Positions 1-11,736 of a stretch of DNA of 64,000 bases are shown here, piece after piece. The first letter of the stretch is position 1. Every line of letters begins with the position of its first letter. The stretch covers positions 13,702,001-13,766,000 of the forward strand of contig OU612068.1 in the NCBI GenBank assembly GCA_914767715.1, in the 5' to 3' direction. Made by a program: the position numbers and the translations under genes. The DNA is from Membranipora membranacea. Taxonomy: Eukaryota > Bryozoa > Gymnolaemata > Cheilostomatida > Membraniporidae. The notes beneath the pieces were generated by a model. That model made no database searches. It was not told the DNA's origin and saw only the letters and a program-made list of their open reading frames with translations.

Positions 1-338
1 GACATTTCACAAGAAGTCATCACAAGAATGGCTTCGCAATCCAGTTAGGTCCATAGGGTTATGACACTGACAAAGCTTGTCAAGACAGTCTAGGTTCAGG
101 GTATCATAGCAGCAACCTTGAAAGACTTTCTTTGAACATATTATTGCCCGGCGTGTATGATTCTTTTTTTAAAACTTCATCATTTATTTATGTATATCCT
201 CTTTTCTGTATTTAGTTGTAGTTGCGTGTTAGAGGTCAACAAGTAACTTTTAACTACTCTGTTATCTGTAAACTCTCCAGGAAACCTCTTTAAATAAGTA
301 AATAAATAAAAAGTCTTACATCAATAAATAAAACATAC
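1..338 (-). other. Intron of MARCHF6 reaching the left edge
   Basis: After the donor of the exon ending at 339 no further MARCHF6 coding match appears before base 1. The stretch contains a copy-like fragment of the small repeat with the core CAAAGCTTGTCAAGACAG (about 74-91), also seen near 5250, 17670 and 27215. Nothing else was recognised. Confidence 0.6.
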
Positions 339-3300
339 CCTGAGATGGAAATATTTGGGTCTGATGTAGGGTTGGAATCCAGACGGTCCCTGTACATTGA
401 GCAGAGCCTGATGCGCCTCACCAACAGCTCCAACTGGAGCAGCCTGTGCTGCCGGCTGAGGAGCGGCAGCAGCAGCAAGGTTAGCTCCAGCCTGTCTAAC
501 ATTACCCCATCTCACAGGCTCGTTGGCGTCTCGGATCACATTCTCCTACAAAATATAGAAATTAAATATAATATTCAAGAAATTACAATAAAAAACATAA
601 TGCTAATTAATAATAACATTGATACAATCAAATGATACGTCAATGATTCCTCATACAAAAGTTTTCTTGAAAGAATTTCGATTTTAAGCCCCTCAAAGCT
701 TTGCAGTATTGGAGCTCGATTTTGTCATTTTCCTTACTAGCAAAATAACAGTAGACAAGTAGACAATGTCATTAAATACCCTAGGGAATAATGTAAAGGT
801 CAACTTTAATCATTATTCAATATGAGCTCATACATTGGGGCTAGCTAAAAGTAAGTCACTGTAAAAATAGCTAATCTAGACTCTAGCCAATATCAATTCT
901 TCAAGGGTAGTCAGTCTAGAGTTCAGACTAGCATTCAGTACACTTACAGCGTTAGTGATGTCCACAGTGCCGAGTAGATATGATTGTAGATCCAATAACC
1001 AGGAGACGCCTCTCGTCCAGTAAGTCACCAGATTCTTGAGCCATGTACGTGTATGTCCCTGATCTAGGAGTGAGGGCAGTACTACTTGTAGTAATAACAA
1101 CTCCAGAGATAACTCACTGATAGGAGCATCACTACAACAAAGTATCATCATGTGGTGACAACTAATCAAATAACAGTTATTTTAAATGAATACTGAGTTG
1201 TCTACTCTCTGAGATATTGCTTCAGAGATTGGATGACTCCAATATCTTTGTTTCATATCAGACTTGCGAAGACCGATTTTTAAGTCTATGGCTGATTACC
1301 ATTTTAACGAATCTGTTTCAAATGTTATCCCGGAGCTGAAAGATGAATATTCATCTTTAATTCAATTTTCAGTACAAGGGAATCTCATCAACTATCTCAT
1401 TCAATTTTTTTGCTACTACCAGAACAAACTTTAATATCATTGCACTGATATCTCATGTTGTATCTGGAGCCTAGCTCTTGAATTATGTTGATACAAAAGA
1501 GACAATTTGAAAATATCTCATAGAGAAAGAGTAAACATTTTGCATGTTTATTGTGGATACAAGAACTTACTTGGATAAGGCGACATGATAAGGTAGGAAT
1601 CCTGGGAAAACCACTTTGATAAATCTAATAGGTAACCAAAGCATGAGCATTACAGTCGAACCGAATATGAGCAACGAGAGGACAAATCTCCGCGTATGTC
1701 TATATACATTGATGTGTATCATCTGTCAACAGAACAACATAAATTACTAATGTTAGAGCGCAATAAGCCAATTCTCCACAACCCTTTTTCACATTATTGC
1801 TTAACAAAAAGTATTCATCTGAATTGATTGAATTAGGCCATGTTTGTGTCTATCCCACAATGCAATGACAGTGTTATCAGGTTAACGATGAGATTATAAT
1901 AGCATGAATTGAATATCCTGGGAATAACAAGTTGGGTTTCCTAATGGGAATTTTGTCAATATGCCCCCTCATTGCCTCCTTTTCGGTGGTGTAATATCCA
2001 ATTAGCTTATTCTCAGCATATTGCGCAGTTTATGATACCATATTTGGCAAAAGCACAGTCGCTCATCTATATGCATGCAAGGCTTTTCTCAATTAACTCT
2101 CAGATGTCATTTTGAATTGGTGGTTAAAGTTGAGATTTCAGTTTTGTAAATATTCAATCCAAGGTACAATTTATTAAAACACACCTCATGTATGGGGTTG
2201 AACTCAGGATCGTTGACATTTCTCAGGAACCAGAGAACACCCGGTCTAAATATTTCTCTCAGTAGTAGAATGAAAGATGCGAAATAGAAGACATACACCA
2301 TACCGATGAGCCAGTGTACAAACATTGTGGTACCTGGGGCTTGATTGAAGCTGTCAACTCTGAGGTTCAGAGTGGCGTTAAACATCGGCTGTCAAGTAAA
2401 CAATGTAAGACATTTATGAAATATGAGCACGAGTAAGGGTTGTCAGACTGCTGATCTGGACCATGGTTTTACTCGCTCACCTGTCAAATCCTACCATCTC
2501 ATGATCAGGGTATGCACAAAGGAGAATATTTGTTAACGATAAATCTGAAAGTATATCTACTTGCCATGATTTCTGTACCAAATTGGTGGGATGGATTGAT
2601 ATATTACTATCAAGGTCATCGAAAAATTTTTGTACACACTGGCAAATATGAAAATAAAATAACTTGAATCGATGATAGAAAAAGCTGACGCTGCATTTCA
2701 TGCCGAGATACAAATATGAAAGATCTAAGCAATTATCTTATCATCTGAAAAATCATAATGAAACAATGAACAAATAAAGAAAAACAAATAAAACATATAA
2801 ACATTTATAAATGTTTATGATTGCTTACTCACCAGACTGCATATATCGAGCCACCAGCCACATACGAGAGGAAACATACCGATCTCCCCGACAATGAGGA
2901 TCGTAACTTTAACTACCACGTAACACAGTCCAGCTATCACCCGGGCTCTGAAGAAAATCAAATACTCATCATTTTTTGTTATTTATCAAATACTCATCAT
3001 TTTTTGTTATTTATCAAATTCCAAGTACAGACCTGGCATTCTGTTAGATAAAGTCTAAACCAATTTGCCCGCAGTCCGGTTGTTCCCATTCTAATGGTGA
3101 GCCATCGGTGGCTCAACTACACACGCAGGCAAATTGGATCATACTGTAATCCAAGAGTGGGATATGTGTCTCAACGATGTTCTATTTTTATTTACACTTA
3201 GGGTTGGAACAGCTGATTCAAATGTGTACTCAGATATGATTGTGTAATGTTTTGATGACTTATGCCAAACAAGGGCCTACTTTGAGGATCATGCTTTGGT

Positions 3301-6300
3301 TGCAAATACAGCGTCTGCTTCAAACGAACACATCAGTGAGATATGGGGTAGATGACCTTCTATCAGACACCTATTATCACAACAGCATCCATATATCTTA
3401 AATTATTGGTACCTTGACCCATGGAATCATATTTGAGATAATTAAATGAGTTACAAAAGATAGAAATAGTACTAAAACCCTACTAACTTGTTCAGCCCCA
3501 CCACATATAGCAGTGTGTGTAATATAACTAAGCCGAAGGCTACCACCACATATCCAACCATGGTGGTAAATACTCCGGCAAATTGAGAAGCCTCAGCAAA
3601 CTCCATCATCCTCAAACCGTTTATAGTCCATTGTCCGATGTGATACGGGCAGAATGCTATAAAAAACATCAGACAGTGTTGTATAGATTTTTTTCTATCA
3701 TCTTCCGATACATTTTCGGAAAGAAAACTCCGAAAAATAAGATAATCACCAGTATTATAGTTAAGATAGATCATTGATGTTTTTCACCAGCCAGTCAGTA
3801 TAAGTTTAAAAATAGTCGTTTCAATTATAAAAAACAATTTGAAATCCTTTCTCTGCATCACTGTCAAGTCCTGTGACATTTATGGGTCAATTCTAGTGCA
3901 ATGAATCAGATAGTTTTTTATGATGGTAATGCGAAGATCAATATAAACAGCAACGAGAATCAATAAACATTTAGCAGTCATATCAGTATTACTCACAAGA
4001 GACAATAACTTACTTACCAAATATAAGTACAAACAATGTGTTCAGTGAGACAACCCAGAATACATGCTCAAGGAATATTAGAGATCCATCAAGTCCCAGT
4101 AACCTCTCCCATGTAAGCTCCTCAGCCGCTCGATCCCATCCCATAGGGTCCCAGTTTTCTGCAAGAAACAGACATACAAGCATTAATACTCAGGGACAAC
4201 TGACTGTATACCCATAGACAGAACCAGTGTGTTTTGTATATGGTATAGCCTGTAGCTGCTTTGAGTGCGATGATAGACGTTATACTGGTATGCCACCAAT
4301 CAGCCGTCACGTACGACAGCTGCACCATTGTCAGTGGTAACAGACCACATGGTTATGGTTGGTGTCTTGTTAATTCACCATGTTACAGATTAGACACCTG
4401 GACTGGAATCTTTGTTCATTAATCAATACAAATGACAAAGCTGGATATTTGCAGATGTTGATTATGGGTTTGCTTGTGACTAGTGGAATAGCTTAGCTGT
4501 ATTTTAAATTATAAATGTTGGGTGATTAGATTTTTTTATAGGAATAATATGGATAAGAACTTAGAAAAGACTACAAGTTTTATAAGAAATGATTTGTCCG
4601 ACTTGGAAAGGCAGGCTCATTCACTGACCTCCCAGGCACACTAAACTATCTCATTCAAGAAATACCTTGATTAGCTTGAGCCTCCTGTTCGCGTCGCTGT
4701 TCAGGTTGGGGGTTGGGGTCACCCTCCCCTCCTTCAGCCAGTTCCTCTTCATCGATATCCTCCCATTCATCCTCATCGACTTCATCAAAGTCAGCGGCGA
4801 TATCAGCAGCCACAGCCTGAAATGGTTGAGGAAGCTGACGCGCTGCCGGTAATAAGTCAGCATGATTGTCTCCCCTTGCTGCTGCCTCTTCTCCTTCCCC
4901 AGCTGCCTCTGCTGCTCCAGCCGCTCCTGGCTGAGAACAACAACAAAAATATCAACCAGTTTACAAGCAAATTTTTAAATTCAATATCAACCAGACAAGC
5001 TACAAACGCTTGAGTGTATGTTCCCTACCAAAACTGATGAATATAATCATCTGTGTATTCACGTAGCAATTCCAATATATCCAGTGTTTCGGTTTGATAT
5101 TTTGTAGGGAACCATGTGAACCCCTACAAAACTACTTCACTAATTGATAACACAAATCACATAAGTTGTGATTGTATATTTGGTGGTTAAGAAAGGGACC
5201 AGTCAATCAAAGGCAGAGCTTTGTGGGTGGGAGGGGGAAACAACCCCATCAACAAAGCTTGTGTTGACAGGCTAAGACAAAAGATAGACTGAGCACCTAA
5301 ATGATGAGTGAACATACCTGTGCATCGTTAGCCTGAGGAGCAGCGGCAGCAGGTTGGGGCGGGTTATTTTGTAACCATATAGGTATACCTCCGTGTACAA
5401 GCTGTTCTCTCAGCCAAACAAGGCTTATAAATACACACAGTGAGCAAAGGACAACAAAAGTTCCCTGTAAGGCGTCCGAGGCAAGATTCTCGCTACAAAT
5501 AATCATGTAAATGTTAAAGTTTGCTGAGCATATGATCTCTATCCTCAATTTCTAATAGTTTTTATAACTTGGTGATGATACATGATACATGATTATATAT
5601 ATATATATATATACATCAATATAATGACTATAACTATGTGACTGTAACTACCCTGTCATAACTTGGTTCTATGGTAAGAGATAACTACTAAACCTACATA
5701 AAAATAACAATTTTTGTCAATACAGACTTCAATATCACTCTGCAGTTTCTTTTTGATGAAATTTTAGTACACACCAATTTTAATTTATGAAAATCCCTGC
5801 TTGGTTATAATTGCGAGACGGGTGGCTCCCTGATAATCATAATGCATTTTTAGATTCTTATTTCCTAAGTTTCAATTTCCTAGTTTTCAATATTTTCTCA
5901 TTGTGTCATCCAGTGTGAAAATGAGCTGGATGATTGAGTTTTGGGCCATAAACATGTGCCTCAGTGGAATATCAGTGGCAGCTTTCAAGCTTACTTGATT
6001 ATATGTGTGAAGAAGTGAAATAAAAGTGGTATTGTCACATCTTCACATTACAACAATATCAAAGTATAAAATGTTCATCAATATTTCACCGTTGATCGTT
6101 TAATTTCTATACTTACGTTGAGAGCATATCAACAGGTAGTGTGAGTAGTGTGCTAACAGACCCAGTAAATAAACATCTACATATTCTACCTGTTAATATA
6201 ATCAAGTTACATCAACACTTTATCCACAGTTGGACATCTCTGTTTATATGTACACATTTTTACATGAAACTTAAAAGACAGCTGGGAGCAAAACGCATAT

Positions 6301-8841
6301 TTCACAATATAGCACAATGATAGTCTGGTGGTTGATGATTGGTTTCCACAAGACATTACGCATTACAAACTTATTTTTCAAAATGCCAGATAATGTCCAA
6401 TTAGCTCCAGCTCCCGATATCAGGATATGTCAAGCACAACCTTAAATACATAAATACAATGGACAGCTCCACCAACATATAAATAGTCGATATATGTTAT
6501 GTCATGGCTTTAAATTTATATAAAAGTTTATCAATGTGGGATATTTATCTGCTAGTAATGTTTGAAATATGCCAACTTAGTTCCCATCATGCAACTTAGG
6601 CCTGGAATTCACAGTGTGATTGGGTAAACCAATACATCATTGTTTGGAATTTTATGAAAGTGCATTGTGGGATACAGTCAGCACCCAAATCACAGTATCA
6701 CCCATAGACTTAATAAATTTAAGTTTATGGTGTCACCAAACTTACAAGCTGTGAGAGGGACAACTCCCAACCAGGCTATTGCTACAAGTGTGTAATGGAA
6801 CCAGTATTTTAGAGCTTTCCCTACACTCTTCAGTAATCCACCAGCGATGTCGTATAGTGGTAGTCGTTTTGGCATGTCTGCGGCATATACTGTAAACAGA
6901 AAGAAACCACTCAGTTAAGTAAGTATGAATTCCCACTTTGGTTACTTACATATAGGAAGAACATACACGATGCACAGAAAATAATCGGAGACTAATTCAT
7001 AGGTTAAGTCCTTGGGTATTGCTCAAAAATCAGTCAAGGTTTCATCCCTACACAAACAAACATATTTTTTCTAGGATTTTGGTTGTCAATAGGCAGGCTC
7101 AACATGAAATAAAACACTTTCCATTGCTGTGTGCTTTGATAGGGTGTGTTTCTGATTCTGTTCCCAATGATGAGCCAAGCTTAGCAGGTCTGACTAAGTT
7201 GTCAGCTGTTTTTTATCACATTTTATCAAAGATGATATGATTGCAACAAAGACTGTAATTCATAGACATATGTTTATGGAAGTTACTTACTGGGAGTGAA
7301 TGAGAATTTGTGTTTGCAGAGTTCACAAAACTCCTTTTTGCTGTATTTCAGCCATTGCACCAAGCTAGAAATTGAGACAACATAAATTTAGGTATTCCAG
7401 TTTCTCCAAACTTTCCAAATAGTGAAGGGAAAAAATTGGGGAGAAGGAAAAAAATTAATCACAAAAGAAAAATGAGAATCCTTAGCTGCTTGTTGTCACA
7501 TAGCGATAAATAATTCGGTTAGATCGAGTATCAAGACGATGGATTGTTTACAAGTCCACAAATAAAATCCTAGCTTGAGAGCTCGCACAGCTCAATACTT
7601 CCCGCATAGCTGGAGTCAAGCTGTGAAATGGATAAATAAGGAGTTGCTTACCAATCCTGGTGGATGTACTTGATGCTGCCTGTGCACACACAGGGATAGA
7701 ACAGCGGCTTGTCAGCAGCGCCTTCGCTGCGACACACGCGGCATATATCCGCATGTTCTACAATCATAGAAAATATAACTTTGGAAGTGAAGACACAGCT
7801 GCAACTACATTTCTGCCAGCCTGCATAAATAATCATGTCTTTCCTCTGAAAGGATTATGACACTTTTAACTCTATTCATTACCTCATTAGCTATAGTTAT
7901 AATTAGATCCTACGTCATGTTGGCGCTTAACATAGATTCCACATTAAAATTTATTTATCAGTATTGAAAGGACACAACGGCAACATTTATCTGCGAAGAA
8001 ATTATCTACTACGGAGGAATTGACAAATCATTGAAGGGTTAGTTAGTTGGACTGGCAACTATACGGAACTATGACAATTGACAGCAACTTAAGGCCAATA
8101 TTATAGCTACCACCACTATTATGACTCCGATTGCAAATCAATAGGGATTACCCTGAAACCCTGATTACTCGATGACAAATGAGCCCAACAATGTTCAAAG
8201 TCTATAGCTCCATGGATGAGCAGAAAGGTAACTGAAGGAGTGTGGACAGCCAGAGAGAGCAAGCATGTCTACTACAATGCTAACAATAATTCGCCTCAAG
8301 TGGAAATAGAATTTGGTAGGACTGCTGTGCTGATAGTGAATGCACTGCCCAAACTGACCATGTGAAGGAGGGCAAAGGCCAAATGACTCAGGCAGAGGTA
8401 ATAAGAATGGACATCTTCCTTTTACTCTTTCTGGCCCAGCCAGGCAGGGAACAGACTCTACAGGCACTAATTAGCTAATCAGCCCTTTTTACATGCCTTG
8501 ATGATGAGCATCTTGAAGCTAAGCTGAGGCACAAGTGGTACCAGCATAAAATATCCCATCAAATTGCCAATTGTTGTTAGTTATCATTGATTGATTTGAA
8601 GTCCAGATACATTAAAATCATTACTCGTAAGTGCAACTCCTTGATCAGTTGGATCATTCATTTCATATGAAATCCAAGGGATAAAATGGTTAGTACCTGA
8701 CTGATCCATAGGTTTATAGCTGGCTGTACATCAGGAAAATGGAATAAAAATGCTTCTTGGCAAGCTAGAAGTAACCAATGATCTCAGTTGTGTCTTACTC
8801 ACTAATGAAAATGAAAACTTACCTTCAGCAGACATCTTCAT
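339..8841 (-). CDS. MARCHF6: MARCHF6/TEB4/Doa10-type RING-CH E3 ubiquitin ligase of the ER membrane (3' part outside window)
   Basis: Fourteen coding exons on the minus strand, in transcript order: 8841-8823, 7757-7652, 7364-7291, 6889-6746, 6189-6117, 5492-5318, 4930-4666, 4158-4018, 3656-3488, 2947-2833, 2388-2185, 1722-1571, 1131-948 and 545-339. All introns are GT-AG, phases agree, and the total is 2,028 nt (676 codons). Residues 12-58 form a complete C4HC3 RING-CH finger (C12, C15, C29, C31, H39, C42, C55, C58). About eight hydrophobic segments follow, including [20 protein letters not shown] and [20 protein letters not shown], with an acidic loop in the seventh exon. By family knowledge this ligase ubiquitinates ER and cytosolic substrates (ERAD, sterol enzymes). 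The human protein has about 910 residues, so roughly the last quarter is missing off the left edge. Three in-frame ATGs (8865, 8841, 8835) are possible starts; the human protein begins just before the finger, which favours 8841 or 8835. Identity is secure; a few splice borders could shift by some bases. Confidence 0.95.
1571..2947 (-). other. MARCHF6: TEB4-Doa10 (TD) membrane domain exons of MARCHF6
   Basis: Exons 2947-2833, 2388-2185 and 1722-1571 encode the most conserved membrane core of the family. Visible motifs are [54 protein letters not shown] and [12 protein letters not shown]. From family knowledge this TD domain is shared between animal MARCHF6 and yeast Doa10 and builds the lipid-facing channel of the ligase. 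No substitution breaks the family pattern. Confidence 0.9.
2957..3012. repeat. 28-bp perfect tandem duplication beside a MARCHF6 splice acceptor
   Basis: A 28-bp unit containing AATACTCATCATTTTTTG is present twice in direct order. It lies in the intron starting about 10 bases upstream of the acceptor of exon 2947-2833, so it extends the tract just upstream of that acceptor. Confidence 0.9.
3058..3142. mobile_element. Short TIR element (MITE-like), copy 1
   Basis: The ends read CCAATTTGCCCGCAGTC and GCAGGCAAATTGGATCAT, near-perfect inverted complements around a variable core containing GTGAGCC. A related copy lies at 41251-41333 in a dynein intron. It is too short to encode a transposase, so it would be non-autonomous. 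Confidence 0.75.
4666..4930 (-). other. MARCHF6: Acidic, low-complexity cytosolic loop exon of MARCHF6
   Basis: This 265-bp exon encodes an Ala/Glu/Gly-rich stretch followed by a strongly acidic run ([20 protein letters not shown]). The human protein has a comparable acidic loop at the same place, after the second membrane segment and before the NW[13 protein letters not shown] motif of the next exon. The sequence is diverged but the composition is kept. It probably forms a disordered cytosolic linker; that role is inferred. Confidence 0.85.
5221..5278. repeat. Small foldback repeat, AGCTTTGT/ACAAAGCT family
   Basis: Inverted arms GCTTTGTGGG and CCCCATCAACAAAGCT flank a G-rich centre, followed by TGTTGACAGGCTAAGAC. 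A closely similar arrangement occurs at about 17667-17735, and shorter pieces near 70-105 and 27213-27245. Lying in a MARCHF6 intron, it has no visible coding content. Confidence 0.55.
5587..5612. repeat. (TA)n microsatellite
   Basis: A run of alternating T and A in the MARCHF6 intron between exons 6189-6117 and 5492-5318. Similar AT runs occur near 22680 and 40885. Confidence 0.8.
7291..7757 (-). other. MARCHF6: RING-CH (RINGv) domain exons of MARCHF6
   Basis: Exons 7757-7652 and 7364-7291 encode the E2-binding zinc finger. The spacing is C-x2-C, then C-x-C (PCVC), then H-x2-C (HQDC) and C-x2-C (CELC), the MARCH-type order in which histidine is the fifth ligand. The codon for C42 is split by the intron (TG|C). 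All eight ligands are present, so the finger should be able to bind zinc. Short non-coding stretches on either side show nothing else. Confidence 0.93.
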
Positions 8842-11736
8842 GGATTGAGTATTGTTTAGTAACATGTTTCCTGTGTAGTTTATTTCAAATGAATTAATTC
8901 GGAATCAGCATATAAAACGACAAAACAACAGTATGTTCTTGTAGTTTTTCATGTAAACAAAAGCACATGGTACATGAGGGATGTTTTCTGTTTTCAGCTT
9001 ACATTGTTGCAGATTTTTCTACAAATTAGAGCACAACGTAGACGCTCATTGTGATGAATATGAGGAGCATGAAAATTGCAAACAAGTATCACCTCAATCA
9101 TGCTGAACACATCAAATTGCACATTAATTGAGTGGGCACATTGAGGAGAGTGCAAGGAGGCCTTCCTTGCACTGAGGAAACATCAAGTCTTCCTCAATTG
9201 TTAGAATATAGTAAGTAAAATGTGTGCCTTGAGTAGTAGGAGACGGAGTAACAAAACAATGGCATAGACAGTGAGAATGAGAGTGAGTGCTAACTTTATT
9301 GTATTATTTATATATATTAAACATAATGTATAAACTTATAATGTATGAATCATGATGCACATCTGCTGTGATAGAACTATATAGTCATGTATCATATATA
9401 TTGCTTGTATATAGATAAGATAGGGTATATATGTTTAGTATATAATATAGTTATAGTAGTGTAGTATATTATAGTAAAATTATATTCTGTAATTATCGAT
9501 TTGAAAGAGTTCTATCTAGAACGGCAACGTCATAGTGACTTCCGTGCGAGATCTCAGCAACAGTTGTTGTATCTCTCCTTTGGGCTTAGCAATAATCATG
9601 GGCCTTGAAGAGTCCGGAACATTTGTGTAGACTCATGCGTACCATCAGGAGCCACATGTTGTCTGTCTGCCTGTTATTATTCTCCAGGGAGGAATTCACT
9701 CTCACTATCTACCATGTGCAATTATGGCTTTAGTGCCAGGCCCTCACGTAAATTTAAGCACTAATCAAGCAAGTATCTTGCTCCCCAGTTGCCAGATAGG
9801 GTAAGGGGTTTAGATTTAAAATAGTTGAAGCATATGTTATTGAAAGTATCATAGTCAAATATATTAATGTATGAGGAATCTTTCAGAACCATCACTGAGG
9901 TATCTGCTTTGCGTTGTCAGTATCAACATTCTCATTGATTCTTATCTTATAATTTGAGGCCAATGTGAAATATCCCGTGTGAGCAAATTAATTGAAATGG
10001 TTCCCACTCTAAGCTTCCAACACCTATTTCCTAGACAAGAAAGTATCACACCTCAATCCAGCCGTGCCTCAATTCTATTGTATAACGTAACCAACATTGT
10101 GTCACCCTCAAACTAGGTTTACTAATTGAAACTCTTACTCTACCAACATTAACTCCTCTACGGTATATCCAGAATAAGGTCATTTATATATTATACTTTG
10201 AGAGATGTGTTATCATATCTTTGAGCTTAAAAATAAGACTGTGCAGCGGCAAATTTGCTTTATTGCTGTAGGAATTAAATAAGTAAAATTATACATTTAT
10301 TCTTCTTGGGATATCTTCAATTTCTAACAAGAAATAAGATCATCAATAGAACTAAGAGCGTTGTTATATTAAATATCAAGGGCGCGTCCATTTCAGGAAG
10401 CTGAAATCTTATGTGGTTTATATTTTCTAATTTTCTGTTTAGTGTGAGCAAGGAGTTAGTTGTCTCTAACTCCTTGGTGTGAGCATAAAGCTTTTGGCTT
10501 CTAACTGTTGCTATTAGATATGTACTCTCATGAAAACCTCAATGAAATGTGCAAAGATTATTGATAGTTTAATTTAGTTGGTTATCTTACATTTTATAGC
10601 ATAGTGGAAAATAATAAATAAAACAACCCCCTCTTGTTACATGCGAGATGTTGAGCTGTTCGATATGGAAAATTCTTTATTTATTAATTCATTTATTTAC
10701 TAGTGACACTGCAATGTTCCGAAACTGTCTGTGATTACTTGAATCCAGTACAAAAAATCCAGTGAAAACCCTGTTTTCTACCTTGCATAATATTATAGTA
10801 GTGGCTGTCTCTGATCTAGCTGAAAAATTATGACATAGCAACGTTGTCCTTCACTTCTTTGACATAAACAGAACAAGCACACACACAGCTTGATATGTTG
10901 TGAATTGTTGTTGAGGCCCTTTATTCTCAGAATTGTGTAAACCTGGACCCATAGACTCAATAATGATATATTTCATTTTCATTTTATTATTAAGTCTATG
11001 TCCGATCCTTATGCTGCTGTGCCTTGGTACAGTGATCACTAACTGCTAGTTTTTTAAAACTTACTCTTATCTGACCTGGTGTGGTAAATTCTTTTATTAT
11101 GTTTTTTTTTCTTCCTGTTCCAACATGATTTTGTAGAGACTTGTTACTCTTACTCGGATGTTCTAAGCCCACTGATGGCTCTAATGACTTTCTTACTAAT
11201 TACTTATCATGAAATAATTGCCCAATGAAAGCAGTAAAAAGAATTGCAACAAGCTGTAGATTGGTTAGAGCCATAATCATATATATACATAAATAAATAC
11301 ACAATAATAAGCAAATACTATTACTTAGTATATATCTGTTCATGGTTAGAGCTTTCTTAAACATGTATTTCCCATTTTAACATTATTATCTATTTGCTGA
11401 ATTGCCTCTGCCAGGGCAGAATGCCATGACTGACCAAATCATATTGTAGAACCCAAGACCCAAAAAAAAATGAACAGAACTAAGTATATTGAGTGTATGA
11501 GACAGGATTTCAAAAAAGAGATTGTAACTGTGATCGTTCTCTCTTATGAGATGATTGCACAACTCCTACCACACTCACACAAAAAGTCATCATCTTCAGT
11601 ACTCTGCATTAGTCTTGACTGAATGAAAGGAATTTTATTTACATTGTTGATCATGCTACAGCTTTGAGACTTCCATCTGTAGCTCAGTCAGTCAGCATTA
11701 CTAAGTAAATCTCATTAAGCTATGTGTTATTGTTAG
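8842..11736. other. Head-to-head intergenic region between MARCHF6 and the dynein gene
   Basis: MARCHF6 leaves to the left and the dynein to the right, so both promoters should lie in these 2.9 kb. I see no ORF with recognisable homology. About 9,300-9,500 is very AT-rich. A hairpin occurs near 10450-10476 (AAGGAGTTAG ... CTAACTCCTT). I did not find a convincing TATA box or an RFX X-box by eye. The region may also contain 5' non-coding exons, which cannot be called from sequence alone. Confidence 0.6.

Noticed and set aside
1-170. Possible next MARCHF6 exon
   Set aside because: No match to the membrane segment that follows in the family, and no suitable splice borders; the missing exons must lie left of the window.
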